Of a stretch of DNA of 64,000 nucleotides, positions 6,621-15,162 are shown piece after piece. Numbering within the stretch: position 1 is the stretch's first letter; every line of letters begins with the position of its first letter. The notes below the pieces were generated by a model. It saw only the letters and a program-made list of their open reading frames with translations. It did not search any database and was not told where the DNA came from. Origin of the DNA: DALYDD01 sp031973395 (GTDB lineage: Bacteria; Patescibacteriota; Minisyncoccia; Phycocordibacterales; CAIZLB01); contig DALYDD010000003.1 in assembly GCA_031973395.1 (NCBI GenBank), forward strand, positions 1 to 64,000. Reading direction: 5' to 3'. Position numbers and translations under genes: made by a program.

Positions 6621-9128
6621 ATGCACAAAAACTTATTTCAAAAGATGGCCAGTGGTGTTGTGACCTGGTTCGAAAAACTTATCCACAGGTTAAAAAATAA
6701 GAAAACTCGTCGCGCTTTAATAAAGGACATATTTATGGTGGGCGGTATTGCTTTTGTCTTTTTGTGCACAGTTTTCATTTTATGGGCCTCAAGCTTAAAG
6801 ACACCTGACCTTGAGTCCTTTGACACACGCCTTCTTGGACAGTCAGCCAAAATATACGATAGGACAGGGACCATCCTTCTTTATGACCTTAGCCAGAAGG
6901 TCCGCCGCACAGTTGTCCCTTTTGAGAGTATTAACCCATATATCAAGGACGCAACAGTCGCTATTGAGGACGCAGACTTTTATAACCATAAAGGTATTCG
7001 ACCCAAAGCTATCATCAGAGCCATCTTAGCCAATCTTACGTCCTTGAGCTTTAGCCAAGGTGGATCAACCATTACCCAACAAGTCGTAAAGAATTCTCTT
7101 TTGACCAATGAAAAATTCATATCCAGAAAAGTAAAAGAGTGGATCCTTGCTGTAAAACTGGAGAAGAATGCCACAAAAAACGAGATCTTGAATCTATACT
7201 TAAACGAAAGCCCTTACGGTGGAAATATTTACGGAGTTGAAGAAGCGACCCAAGCTTTCTTTAACCTAAAATCAAGCGATGTGAGTTTGGCACAAGCTGC
7301 ATACATAGCAGCACTTCCCCAATCCCCGAGCGGACTTTCTCCTTATGGAAAAAATAGGCAGCGCCTCGACGATCGAAAGAATTTGGTACTAGCAAAGATG
7401 CTCGAGCACGGCAAAATCACCCAAAAAGAACACGATGAGGCTGTAGCCGAGGTTGTTGAGTTCGCACCAAGATCTTTAGCTGGAATCAAAGCCCCCCATT
7501 TTGTAATGTATATCAAAGAATATTTGGAGGAAAAATATGGAGAGCGACTACTCCAGGAGGGTGGTTTCAAGATCATTTCAACCATTGATTATGACTTGCA
7601 GACTATGGCGGAAACCACAGTAAAGGAATATGTTTTAACCACAGGCATCAAAACATATAAAGCTACGAACGGCGCCGTGGTAGCCCTCGACCCTAAGACT
7701 GGGCAAATATTGGCTATGGTTGGATCGAGAGACTATTTTGACAAGGAAATAGGTGGCAACTTCAATGTAGCAACCGCGAGGAGACAACCAGGATCAGCAT
7801 TCAAACCTTTTGTATACGCCACCGCTTTTTCAAAGGGTCTTACACCCGAAACACCGCTCTTTGATGTGTCCACAGAATTTAACTCTTCTTGTACCCCAGG
7901 AGGAAACTCTTCAAACAAAGCAAAGTGCTATAGTCCCGAGAACTACGAGGGTGGCTACAAAGGATTAATGAGTGTTCGCCGAGCACTTGCTGAGTCACGC
8001 AATATTCCCGCCGTAAAAGCACTATACCTCGCGGGTGTTGAAGATAGTATTAAAATGGCAACCGCCATGGGCATCAGTAACCTCGCTGGAGCAGACCAAT
8101 ACGGCCTCTCGTTGGCCCTAGGAGGAGCAGAGGTATCTGTTTTGGATATGACCAGTGCATATGGGGTATTTGCCCAAAACGGCATTAGAAACCCTGCTGT
8201 AGGCATCCTTAAGATTGAAAAAATGGATGGATCCATTGTAGAAGAATTCAAACCAGATCCAAAACAAGTCATCGACAGCCAGGTTGCCAGACTTATGAAC
8301 GACGTTTTGGCTGATCGATATGCCAGGGCACCTCTTTTTGGATCAAATTATTTTGGAACAAGGCAAGTTGGTCTGAAAACTGGTACCACAAACAATTCGC
8401 GTGATGCCTGGTTTATTGGATATACCCCAAGTATTTCAATTGGCGCATGGATGGGAAACAACGACAATACACCGATGGCCCAACAAGCATCAGCCCGAAT
8501 CATTGGTCCGATGTGGAAAAAAATAATGGATTATGCACTAGAACACGTACCCACCGAGACATTTGAAGAACCAGACCCTATTAAAACCAGCCTCAAACCA
8601 TACTTGAGAGGAGCATGGCAGACAGAAAACGGAGAAGTCCACTCAGAGCTCTATTGGCTTGACCGAAACAATATCACCGGTAACGAACCAGGCTTAGGTT
8701 CTCGTGACCCTTTGTTTAGAAACTTCGAGGCTGGTGTTCAAAATTACAATGGAGTATATACGGGCGGCAACGGTGTGGTGGTAGACCCTAGAAACCCAAG
8801 CACGACAACGACACCAATTATTCCAACAATCGAGCCAATCAATCCGAGTGCAGAGGCTTTTAGAATCATTTCCCCTGCCCCAAATGGTGTGGTGAACGGA
8901 TTGGATAGAGTTTCTATTTTTGTCACAGGAACAAAAGAGTCTACGAGCCAAGTTCAATACTTCGTAAACGATGTTTTGATTGGTGGGGCGAACCAGAGAC
9001 CCTTCTCCTACTCTTTTGTCCCCAATCAAACACAAGGTATTCAGGACGAAAACACACTCAAGGCCGTCACTTTTGATCAGCTTGGTAAAAGCCAGGAGTC
9101 AACAATCAACTTCTCAGTAATAAGATAG
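6621..9128 (+). CDS. Class A penicillin-binding protein (glycosyltransferase/transpeptidase)
   Basis: A membrane-anchored peptidoglycan synthase. There is a short cytoplasmic Lys/Arg-rich N-terminus and one membrane helix (about 38-58). The GT51 domain shows AIEDADFYNHKG and GGSTITQQ. The transpeptidase domain shows SAFK as SxxK (about 391), SRN as SxN (about 459) and KTGT (about 586). The C-terminal 90 residues look like an Ig-like or bacterial adhesin fold (AFRIISPAPNGVVNG...). The length of 835 residues fits PBP1A-like proteins. The gene is monocistronic and ends in a strong terminator. Confidence 0.95.
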   Translation: MHKNLFQKMASGVVTWFEKLIHRLKNKKTRRALIKDIFMVGGIAFVFLCTVFILWASSLKTPDLESFDTRLLGQSAKIYDRTGTILLYDLSQKVRRTVVPFESINPYIKDATVAIEDADFYNHKGIRPKAIIRAILANLTSLSFSQGGSTITQQVVKNSLLTNEKFISRKVKEWILAVKLEKNATKNEILNLYLNESPYGGNIYGVEEATQAFFNLKSSDVSLAQAAYIAALPQSPSGLSPYGKNRQRLDDRKNLVLAKMLEHGKITQKEHDEAVAEVVEFAPRSLAGIKAPHFVMYIKEYLEEKYGERLLQEGGFKIISTIDYDLQTMAETTVKEYVLTTGIKTYKATNGAVVALDPKTGQILAMVGSRDYFDKEIGGNFNVATARRQPGSAFKPFVYATAFSKGLTPETPLFDVSTEFNSSCTPGGNSSNKAKCYSPENYEGGYKGLMSVRRALAESRNIPAVKALYLAGVEDSIKMATAMGISNLAGADQYGLSLALGGAEVSVLDMTSAYGVFAQNGIRNPAVGILKIEKMDGSIVEEFKPDPKQVIDSQVARLMNDVLADRYARAPLFGSNYFGTRQVGLKTGTTNNSRDAWFIGYTPSISIGAWMGNNDNTPMAQQASARIIGPMWKKIMDYALEHVPTETFEEPDPIKTSLKPYLRGAWQTENGEVHSELYWLDRNNITGNEPGLGSRDPLFRNFEAGVQNYNGVYTGGNGVVVDPRNPSTTTTPIIPTIEPINPSAEAFRIISPAPNGVVNGLDRVSIFVTGTKESTSQVQYFVNDVLIGGANQRPFSYSFVPNQTQGIQDENTLKAVTFDQLGKSQESTINFSVIR

Positions 9129-9131
9129 TTA

Positions 9132-9181
9132 AATAAAAAAACAACCAGGCACCCGGTGGCGCTTGGTTGTTTTTTTATTTA
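9132..9181. terminator. Bidirectional intrinsic terminator
   Basis: An inverted repeat (AAATAAAAAAACAACCA / TGGTTGTTTTTTTATTT) with T-runs on both sides, placed between the convergent penicillin-binding protein gene and the DUF721-like gene. Confidence 0.85.
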
Positions 9182-9444
9182 ATATCAACGATTTTTTCTT
9201 CAGGCAGGGCCAGGTTTATCTTTTCCAAACAAGTACTCTTGTCCATAAAAACCCTCTGTCTTATGGCTGGATTGATCCTTAACCACAAAATATTTTTTCT
9301 CACCTCGAGCTGTTCGGGACGAACCGCTAAGTCAGAATTTTCTATCTTTAATCGCTGATTTAATACATCACAGATAGATTGTTTTCTTTTGCGCGGATCC
9401 TGAATCGATTTAAACTTTTCAAGAAGCTCTTTTAGATTAAACAT
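9175..9444 (-). CDS. Small DUF721/DciA-like protein (tentative)
   Basis: An 89-residue protein starting at the ATG at 9444 (MFNLKELLEKF); a longer TTG start at 9459 would abut the dnaN stop. The pattern of a helical N-terminus and then LAVRPEQLEVRKNILWLRIN is reminiscent of the DUF721/DciA family, which loads the replicative helicase in many bacteria without DnaC, and the place right after dnaN fits. The resemblance is weak and by eye only. The stop codon lies in the terminator stem. Confidence 0.55.
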   Translation of the reverse strand: MFNLKELLEKFKSIQDPRKRKQSICDVLNQRLKIENSDLAVRPEQLEVRKNILWLRINPAIRQRVFMDKSTCLEKINLALPEEKIVDIK

Positions 9445-9459
9445 AAGATTAGTACACAA

Positions 9460-10503
9460 CTATCCATTCATTGGCATCATCAAATAGAGGAAGTTTTTGT
9501 CCTCAACCCCTTGAACCACGATTGGTTTTTGCTTTCCTGCAAAAGAAAACTTGATACTGTCTTGCTTGATAGAAGAGAGGCAGTCGTTTAAGTACTTGAA
9601 GTTAAATTGCACACCAATCTCTTCCCCTTTTACCGAGGCGTCTATTTTTGACGCGTGCTCTCCTAAATCTTTGTTTTTGCTGTTAATTTCAATGTTTTTG
9701 TCTGCTGGCGACACAAGAAAACTAATCTGATTAAAACTATCTGAGAAAAGATTGCTGAGTTTCAATGTGTTTACTAGGTCTTGTTTAAGGATTTTTGCCT
9801 CTGTGGCAAATTCTTTTGGAATAATGGCTTGGTAGTCTGGAAACACACCATCGATCGTCCTAGAGACAATTCTCATTGATTCTGTGGATATTTCAATCTG
9901 ACCCTGATCAATCGAGACCTGCGCAGAAACATCAACACCCTCAAGCAACCGAATAATCTCCCCAACATTTTTAACAGGAATAAGAATATGATTAAATTCT
10001 GGCAAAGATTTTGCTTTTATTTTCTTTTCTGCCAATCTAAAGCCATCTGTGGCAACAAAAACCAAATCTCCGTTCTGTTGGTAGATTCTCACACTAGATA
10101 ATTCCGGTTTAATACTTGTTGTCGCAGAGCTGTACCAAACAGACTTAAGACCTGTTATCAAATCAACTGTATCTATATTAATTATGTTTTTTTTTTTATC
10201 AGAAGAACCCTGAATCCCCGCCTCGCCCACGCTTTCGATTTTTATAACCTTACCCTCACCGAGATTGCTTAAGAAACTAGTGAGGACACCGCCGAGTACC
10301 GCGGCCACACCACCTTCTTCAACCTTAACAGGAACAATACACTCAACACCCACATCTAGATTTGTGGCCCTTATCTCGAGATTTCCTTTATCAGCATTAA
10401 ACAAAAGACATTTAAGGACGGGGAGGGTTGCGCTTTTGCTCGCCACCTTCTCTGTCCTAAAAACAGCCTCGGTTAACTTGTCTTTAACACATTCTATTTT
10501 CAT
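9460..10503 (-). CDS. dnaN: DNA polymerase III subunit beta (sliding clamp)
   Basis: The ring-shaped processivity clamp of the replisome. It starts MKIECVKDKLTEAVFRTEKV, shows the LPVLKCLLF strand typical of domain 1 and ends FLYLMMPMNG, matching the usual YLIMPM tail. Its 347 residues are slightly short. It lies downstream of dnaA across the candidate origin. A TATAAT box sits 6 nt before the ATG, implying a leaderless message. Confidence 0.96.
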   Translation of the reverse strand: MKIECVKDKLTEAVFRTEKVASKSATLPVLKCLLFNADKGNLEIRATNLDVGVECIVPVKVEEGGVAAVLGGVLTSFLSNLGEGKVIKIESVGEAGIQGSSDKKKNIINIDTVDLITGLKSVWYSSATTSIKPELSSVRIYQQNGDLVFVATDGFRLAEKKIKAKSLPEFNHILIPVKNVGEIIRLLEGVDVSAQVSIDQGQIEISTESMRIVSRTIDGVFPDYQAIIPKEFATEAKILKQDLVNTLKLSNLFSDSFNQISFLVSPADKNIEINSKNKDLGEHASKIDASVKGEEIGVQFNFKYLNDCLSSIKQDSIKFSFAGKQKPIVVQGVEDKNFLYLMMPMNG

Positions 10504-10888
10504 AGCCGCATTATATATCTTTATTATTTTTTAAAGAAATACTATTAATACTATATAGGCTGTGGACATGTGGAGAACTTGGGTCTGTGGCTACAAATAA
10601 AGGTTTTCTTGTGATTTTAAAGGTGTGTCATGGGGGACAACCTAACCTTGTTTGGTGGACGGGGTTGGGGATTCTAAGGGCTGCTCATCTGCCTCACGGT
10701 TTTATCCCAACCTAACCCCATACTTATCCCGAGTTTTTTCCCCACTTAAAATAATAGTTCCCACAAGTTATCCACAGGGTTGTACACATGTGTATAGGTC
10801 GTATGGGTCAATTATAGGGCTATAAATAAGGTTCTTTGGGACAAGTCCGTTGACTTTGAGATATATAAGCCTGGGCGCGGGGTGGGTC
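10504..10888. other. Candidate replication origin (oriC)
   Basis: The 385-bp dnaA-dnaN gap holds no gene. A perfect DnaA box TTATCCACA lies at 10768-10776, with looser relatives around it (CTTATCCCG, TGTGGACA). An AT-rich stretch with T-runs lies at 10505-10555. The dnaA-dnaN gap is the commonest bacterial oriC location. The dnaN promoter (TATAAT, 10510-10515 on the minus strand) is at its left end. Confidence 0.65.
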
Positions 10889-12226
10889 CTAGATAAGTGC
10901 TCGAATCTGATTAAGCTCAGTCCCTAGGTCTTGGTTGTTTTTGAGCTCGTTTTTGATCTTCTCACAAGAGTGGATAACAGTAGTGTGGTCTCTACCACCC
11001 AACTTCTGGCCTATTGAAGGGAAGGAAACATTGAAGTCCTCTCTGAGGATATACATGGTCATTTGGCGGGGTTTAACCACCTCTTGTTTTCGGGTTTTAT
11101 CATAAATACTCTCTTCTTCTATGTTGTAAAAAGAGGCGACCGCCTTAACTACATCCTTAACTGAGACTGTTTTGTGTGGTTTGGTTGAGTTTTTGGTGGT
11201 TTGTCTGATTTCTGCCAAGCTAAGTTCCTTACCTTTGAGTTGAGTCTGACAAATAATCGAGTTTAGGGCCCCTACAAGCTCTCTTATGCTGCCGTCGATG
11301 CTAGAAGCAAGGTGGTAGGCTATTTCATACGAGAGGTCGAAGTTGTTTTGCTTAGCATTGGCCTGCAAAATAGCCATCTTGGACTCGATATCGGCTGGAG
11401 AGATGTCTATGATCATTCCCGCCAAAAAACGCGACTTGAGGCGATCCTCGAGGTTTGGGAGGTAGTTTGGGTGGACATCAGAAGAAAAGATGATCTGTTT
11501 ATTGCCATCATAGAGTGAATTAAACAAATGAAAGAGCTCTTCTTGGGTCTTCTCTTTGTTGGAAAGGAATTGAATATCGTCCATGATCAAAACATCGTAC
11601 TTTCGATATTTTTCCTTGAAATGGTTGACGCGGTTGGCCTGAACGGAGTTGATATAGTCAATTGTAAACTTCTCTGAGGTTACATAGTGAACACGTTTTG
11701 GTGTGCTTGCGTGTTTAAAATGATTACCCACAGCTTGCATTAGGTGTGTTTTGCCAAGACCGGTGTTTCCATAGATGAAAAGTGGGTTGTATACCACTGG
11801 TTTTTTCATAATAGCTTGGGTGGCCGCATAAGCGAGCTCGTTGAAGGGGCCGACAACAAAGGTTTCGAAGGTATATCGAGGGTTTAGATTGTCTTCCGGG
11901 TCTATAAACAAATTGTTCATCGGCAATTCTTTGTTGTTTGTTATTTCAACAGGACGTGCAGGTTCATCTTTTCGGGGTTTCTGATGAGAAATAACATATT
12001 CAACAGAGCGAATCTCTTCTACGACATCTCGGAATGCCTGCATAATTTCTCGGTGATATTTTTTTGAGAGCCATTCTTTGGCGAAAACACTAGGGACTGC
12101 AAGGTATACGGCATTTCCGTCGATTTTTGAGATGAAGGTGTCTTTAAACCAGGTGGAGTAGTTGGCCTTTGTGATACTGAGTTCAAGTTGTACAAGCACT
12201 GAATCCCAAAGTTGTTTTATATCCAT
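10889..12226 (-). CDS. dnaA: Chromosomal replication initiator DnaA
   Basis: Binds DnaA boxes and opens the origin. Domain I is at the N-terminus (MDIKQLWDSVLVQLELSI). The AAA+ core shows NPLFIYGNTGLGKTHLMQA (Walker A) and DVLIMDDIQFL (Walker B). Domain IV carries the DNA-binding signature LGGRDHTTVIHSCEKI. At 445 residues it is normal, with a short domain II. TATAAT lies 8 nt before the ATG. Confidence 0.98.
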   Translation of the reverse strand: MDIKQLWDSVLVQLELSITKANYSTWFKDTFISKIDGNAVYLAVPSVFAKEWLSKKYHREIMQAFRDVVEEIRSVEYVISHQKPRKDEPARPVEITNNKELPMNNLFIDPEDNLNPRYTFETFVVGPFNELAYAATQAIMKKPVVYNPLFIYGNTGLGKTHLMQAVGNHFKHASTPKRVHYVTSEKFTIDYINSVQANRVNHFKEKYRKYDVLIMDDIQFLSNKEKTQEELFHLFNSLYDGNKQIIFSSDVHPNYLPNLEDRLKSRFLAGMIIDISPADIESKMAILQANAKQNNFDLSYEIAYHLASSIDGSIRELVGALNSIICQTQLKGKELSLAEIRQTTKNSTKPHKTVSVKDVVKAVASFYNIEEESIYDKTRKQEVVKPRQMTMYILREDFNVSFPSIGQKLGGRDHTTVIHSCEKIKNELKNNQDLGTELNQIRALI

Positions 12227-12409
12227 GTTGAGACATTATACCCTCAACGGTTTTTTAGAGAACTTGCACAAGTGTCAGATATATGTTGATAAATTGTTTA
12301 AGTTTTTTTTGAAAAAGAAAACTTAACAACTTTTTAGCAAAACCTTATACAAAGCTCTCTTTTGGGAAATCATTTGAAAAAATTAGGTTTTTAATGTATG
12401 ATCCCTTTC
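12227..12409. promoter_or_regulatory. Divergent promoter region dnaA / rpmH
   Basis: The minus-strand dnaA -10 (TATAAT, 12235-12240) and the plus-strand rpmH -10 (TATGAT, 12397-12402, 7 nt before the ATG) face apart. Between them an imperfect dyad built on TAAGTTTT / AAAACTTA surrounds 12300-12333. No DnaA box of perfect consensus is seen here. Confidence 0.5.
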
Positions 12410-12544
12410 ATGTCTCGAACATATCAACCAAGTAAAGTAAAGCGCGCACGGACCCATGGGTTCCGGGCCCGCCTTGCCACACATGGCGGCAAACGTGTTT
12501 TGCTTGCCCGCCGACGAAAAGGCCGCAAAAAGCTTTCGGTTTAA
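12410..12544 (+). CDS. rpmH: 50S ribosomal protein L34
   Basis: A 44-residue basic protein starting MSRTYQPSKVKRARTHGFRA and ending RRRKGRKKLSV, the L34 pattern. It precedes rnpA as in most bacteria. The -10 box TATGAT is 7 nt before the ATG, so the message is probably leaderless. Confidence 0.96.
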   Translation: MSRTYQPSKVKRARTHGFRARLATHGGKRVLLARRRKGRKKLSV

Positions 12545-12558
12545 CCTTAATATAGCCC

Positions 12559-12592
12559 ATTAATTCAACCCCTCCATAGGGGTTGAATTAAT
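12559..12592. other. Perfect 14-bp hairpin between rpmH and rnpA
   Basis: ATTAATTCAACCCC / GGGGTTGAATTAAT around a 6-nt loop. There is no following T-run, so it is more likely a partial terminator, mRNA stabiliser or processing site separating high L34 output from rnpA than a full stop. Confidence 0.55.
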
Positions 12593-12618
12593 AAACACAC
12601 CCCTATTTTTTGCATATT

Positions 12619-12885
12619 ATGCCAAAAACCGATCCTATAGTTTTGCTTCGTCCGTATATGGGTGCTGAGCCTCAAAAAACCCCCCTCACTATACTAGTAA
12701 GTAAAAAAGTGTTTAAAACCGCTGTCTCACGAAACAAAGCCCGGAGAAGGATCAAGGAAGCCTATCGCCTAGTCATACAAGAAATGAATAAAAAAGAAAT
12801 CACACCACTGCGCATACATGCTAATATAAGTGTCTTGTCGGCTGACTTTGAAGAATTAAAAAAAATAATTAAGAAAGCTATTTAA
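12619..12885 (+). CDS. rnpA: Ribonuclease P protein component
   Basis: Protein subunit of RNase P, which trims tRNA 5' ends. The RNR signature is present as VSRNKARRRIKEAYR. The ATG at 12619 (MPKTDPIVLL) is chosen over an upstream TTG at 12610. At 88 residues it is clearly shorter than the usual 110-120, lacking much of the N-terminal strand region. It lies between rpmH and yidC, the standard order. The RNase P RNA gene was not recognised in the window. Confidence 0.9.
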   Translation: MPKTDPIVLLRPYMGAEPQKTPLTILVSKKVFKTAVSRNKARRRIKEAYRLVIQEMNKKEITPLRIHANISVLSADFEELKKIIKKAI

Positions 12886-12889
12886 ATTT

Positions 12890-13609
12890 ATGTTTACAAA
12901 TCTGTTTTATAACCCCCTTTACAATGCACTGGTTGGAATAACTGCGCATATTCCAGGACATTATTTGGTGTTGTCTATTATTATTTTGACACTCATCATC
13001 AAATTTATTTTGATGCCCTTGTCTAAGCGAGCGGTTGTGACGCAGATGAAGATGAAGTTGATTGAGCCAGAAATGTCGGCGATCAAAGAAAAATATAAAG
13101 ACGATCGACAGGAGTTGGCACGCCGAACAATGGAGTTGTACAAAAACAATAAATTAAACCCGTTTTCAACCCTGTTCCTGGCCCTCATTCAGATCCCTAT
13201 CTTCATCGCCCTGGCGCTCATGTTTTCAAAAAACACACTAGCTGTGATTAACCCAGATCTTTTGTATTCATTTGTATCAGCACCGGCATTTGTAAACCAA
13301 ACTTTCTTTTGGTTGGATATTAGTCAAAAAAGTGTTGTACTTGGTGCACTTGCTGGTGTTCTACAGTTTATTCAAATTCGATATTCTCTTCCTGCATACA
13401 AAAAGAAAGAGGTTGGTCAAGCGGCGACCTTCAAAGATGATTTTGCACGCAGTATGAATGTTCAGATGCGTTTTGTTATGCCTGTTATTGTATTCATTGC
13501 CTCGCTTGGGTTTACGGCCGCCATGTCAATATATTGGATTATAAGTACCTCGTTCACTATTGGTCAGGAATTATATTTTAGAAGGACTGTCAAAAAAGGC
13601 GCGAACTAG
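12890..13609 (+). CDS. yidC: Membrane protein insertase YidC/Oxa1
   Basis: Inserts proteins into the inner membrane. It is the short Gram-positive-like form with no large periplasmic domain (239 residues) and about five membrane helices. LIIKFILMPLSKRAVVTQMKM and LARRTMELYKNNKLNPFST are family-typical; the positively charged Arg in ISKRAVV-type context is present as KRAVV. It begins 4 bp after rnpA and probably shares its transcript. Confidence 0.95.
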   Translation: MFTNLFYNPLYNALVGITAHIPGHYLVLSIIILTLIIKFILMPLSKRAVVTQMKMKLIEPEMSAIKEKYKDDRQELARRTMELYKNNKLNPFSTLFLALIQIPIFIALALMFSKNTLAVINPDLLYSFVSAPAFVNQTFFWLDISQKSVVLGALAGVLQFIQIRYSLPAYKKKEVGQAATFKDDFARSMNVQMRFVMPVIVFIASLGFTAAMSIYWIISTSFTIGQELYFRRTVKKGAN

Positions 13610-13620
13610 GAATCGAAAAG

Positions 13621-13681
13621 AGATAACAAGAATTAGAAAACCCCCAGGCTAGTCCTGGGGGTTTTCTAATTCTTGCTATCT
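13621..13681. terminator. Bidirectional terminator after yidC
   Basis: A long near-perfect stem (AGATA, CAAGAATTAGAAAACCCCCAGG and their complements) with a short loop, between yidC and the convergent 13676-15082 gene, whose stop codon lies in the stem. Confidence 0.85.
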
Positions 13682-15082
13682 CGCAGGTGTTGTGGTTGCT
13701 GTACTGGTCGCGGTTGAATCGTTTACTGTTCGAAGCCCCCAAAGACTGAGGTCTATTTTATTATTAAACATAAGAAGCGTTTCGGTTGGGTTGAGTACCG
13801 GATTGACAACATCAATGGCTTGGTCTGAAAGCTTGCTTAATTTTGCCAAGAGTCTTGTTTCTCCGGTACGGGTGTTTATTTTCCATATATCATCGCTGAA
13901 GAAGATTAGTCCTTGATACCAGGCGTCTGGATAATCACCAAAGGCAACATCTTGGGGTACAGCGCAGAAAGCCACGTCTGTTTCTTGATTAGACCAAACA
14001 CATTTCTCTGAAAGAGTTCTGAAGAACAAATTAATAACGATGCCTGTGCGAACATCCAATACGTATAAATTTGGTGTACCCCCTTTGCTTTCGCTGTAAA
14101 TAACTTTGTTGCCATCAGGGGACATTAGGGTTGTGAGGCCGTTTTTATCACCGATAACCTTTTGGAGTGCTTGGGTACCGGTATTAATGGTATACATATA
14201 CCCTTTTGCAAATGACGAGGCTTTGGTGGTGATGGTAATTGTCTTATCATTTGGCCACGAAGCAATCCATTCTCTGAAGGGTGAATCAAAGGTGTTTGCC
14301 ACCCCGGTTCCATCCAAGTTAGAGATAACACCAATCGGTTTTTTGTTCTGTAAATAAAACATTCGGGCTTTGTTTGGAGAAAGCACAACTTGCTGCATTC
14401 CGTCCCCTAAATCTTGCACCACCAAAGTCTTTTCACTAGATGTTGGTGTGGTAAGCCGTAGGTTTCCAAATTGAGTTTTGATGGTGTCGGAATCACCATG
14501 GAGACCTCTCATGATCACTGATCCTGGGCCAACAAAGAGAGCCTCATATGTTTTGGGGTGGGTGGTGATTGATGTTTTTGTGATCGCTAATGTATTGGAT
14601 GCAGTTTCGTATATATGTCCTGTTCCTCGATCCATAAATTCCATTATTTCCATTTTGCCAATCAGCTTGGGTGTTGTCGGTTTTACTGTTCTTGTTGTGG
14701 TTGCAGTTGTTGTTCCGTTTGCGACCACAATGGTTTCTGTAAGAGGTGTTGTGGTTGCGAATATGTCTCGCATAAAGAAATGCATTCCTGCAGTTGGCTC
14801 GGTATAAATATGTCTAAGCGCCGGTATTGCCGCTAATGTGCTGGTACTCGAGGTGGCTGTGATTTCTGGTGTTTGGGTTGGTTGTGTACTACTCGCATTG
14901 CCAGGGAATACTACGGATGTGTTTACCCCAGGAGAACCTACGGTTCCTGTATTTACTCCTTGTGGACCAAATTGATTACGTGCAGTTGATGAACTATTTA
15001 GGTAAAAATAAAAACCAAGTACTCCGCCCGCCACGATACTCACAAAAATAATGATTATAGCGATAATGGTAGAGCGTTTCAT
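13676..15082 (-). CDS. Membrane-anchored TolB-like beta-propeller protein
   Basis: 468 residues: an N-terminal membrane anchor (about 5-30), a Ser/Thr/Pro-rich linker to about 100, then repeated blades with motifs such as SPDGNKVIYSES and NLYVLDVRTG, resembling TolB/WD40-like propellers. It is likely extracytoplasmic. It is the last gene of the minus-strand secretion cluster and may be part of it, or simply a neighbour. A TATAAT lies about 25 nt before the ATG. Confidence 0.65.
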   Translation of the reverse strand: MKRSTIIAIIIIFVSIVAGGVLGFYFYLNSSSTARNQFGPQGVNTGTVGSPGVNTSVVFPGNASSTQPTQTPEITATSSTSTLAAIPALRHIYTEPTAGMHFFMRDIFATTTPLTETIVVANGTTTATTTRTVKPTTPKLIGKMEIMEFMDRGTGHIYETASNTLAITKTSITTHPKTYEALFVGPGSVIMRGLHGDSDTIKTQFGNLRLTTPTSSEKTLVVQDLGDGMQQVVLSPNKARMFYLQNKKPIGVISNLDGTGVANTFDSPFREWIASWPNDKTITITTKASSFAKGYMYTINTGTQALQKVIGDKNGLTTLMSPDGNKVIYSESKGGTPNLYVLDVRTGIVINLFFRTLSEKCVWSNQETDVAFCAVPQDVAFGDYPDAWYQGLIFFSDDIWKINTRTGETRLLAKLSKLSDQAIDVVNPVLNPTETLLMFNNKIDLSLWGLRTVNDSTATSTATTTPAR

Positions 15083-15162
15083 TTTTTTTATTGTCTTTTA
15101 TGGTTCATTATACTCAATTTGTGTTCACTTTACCCGCTGTACAAAAATCAATAACACCTCGT

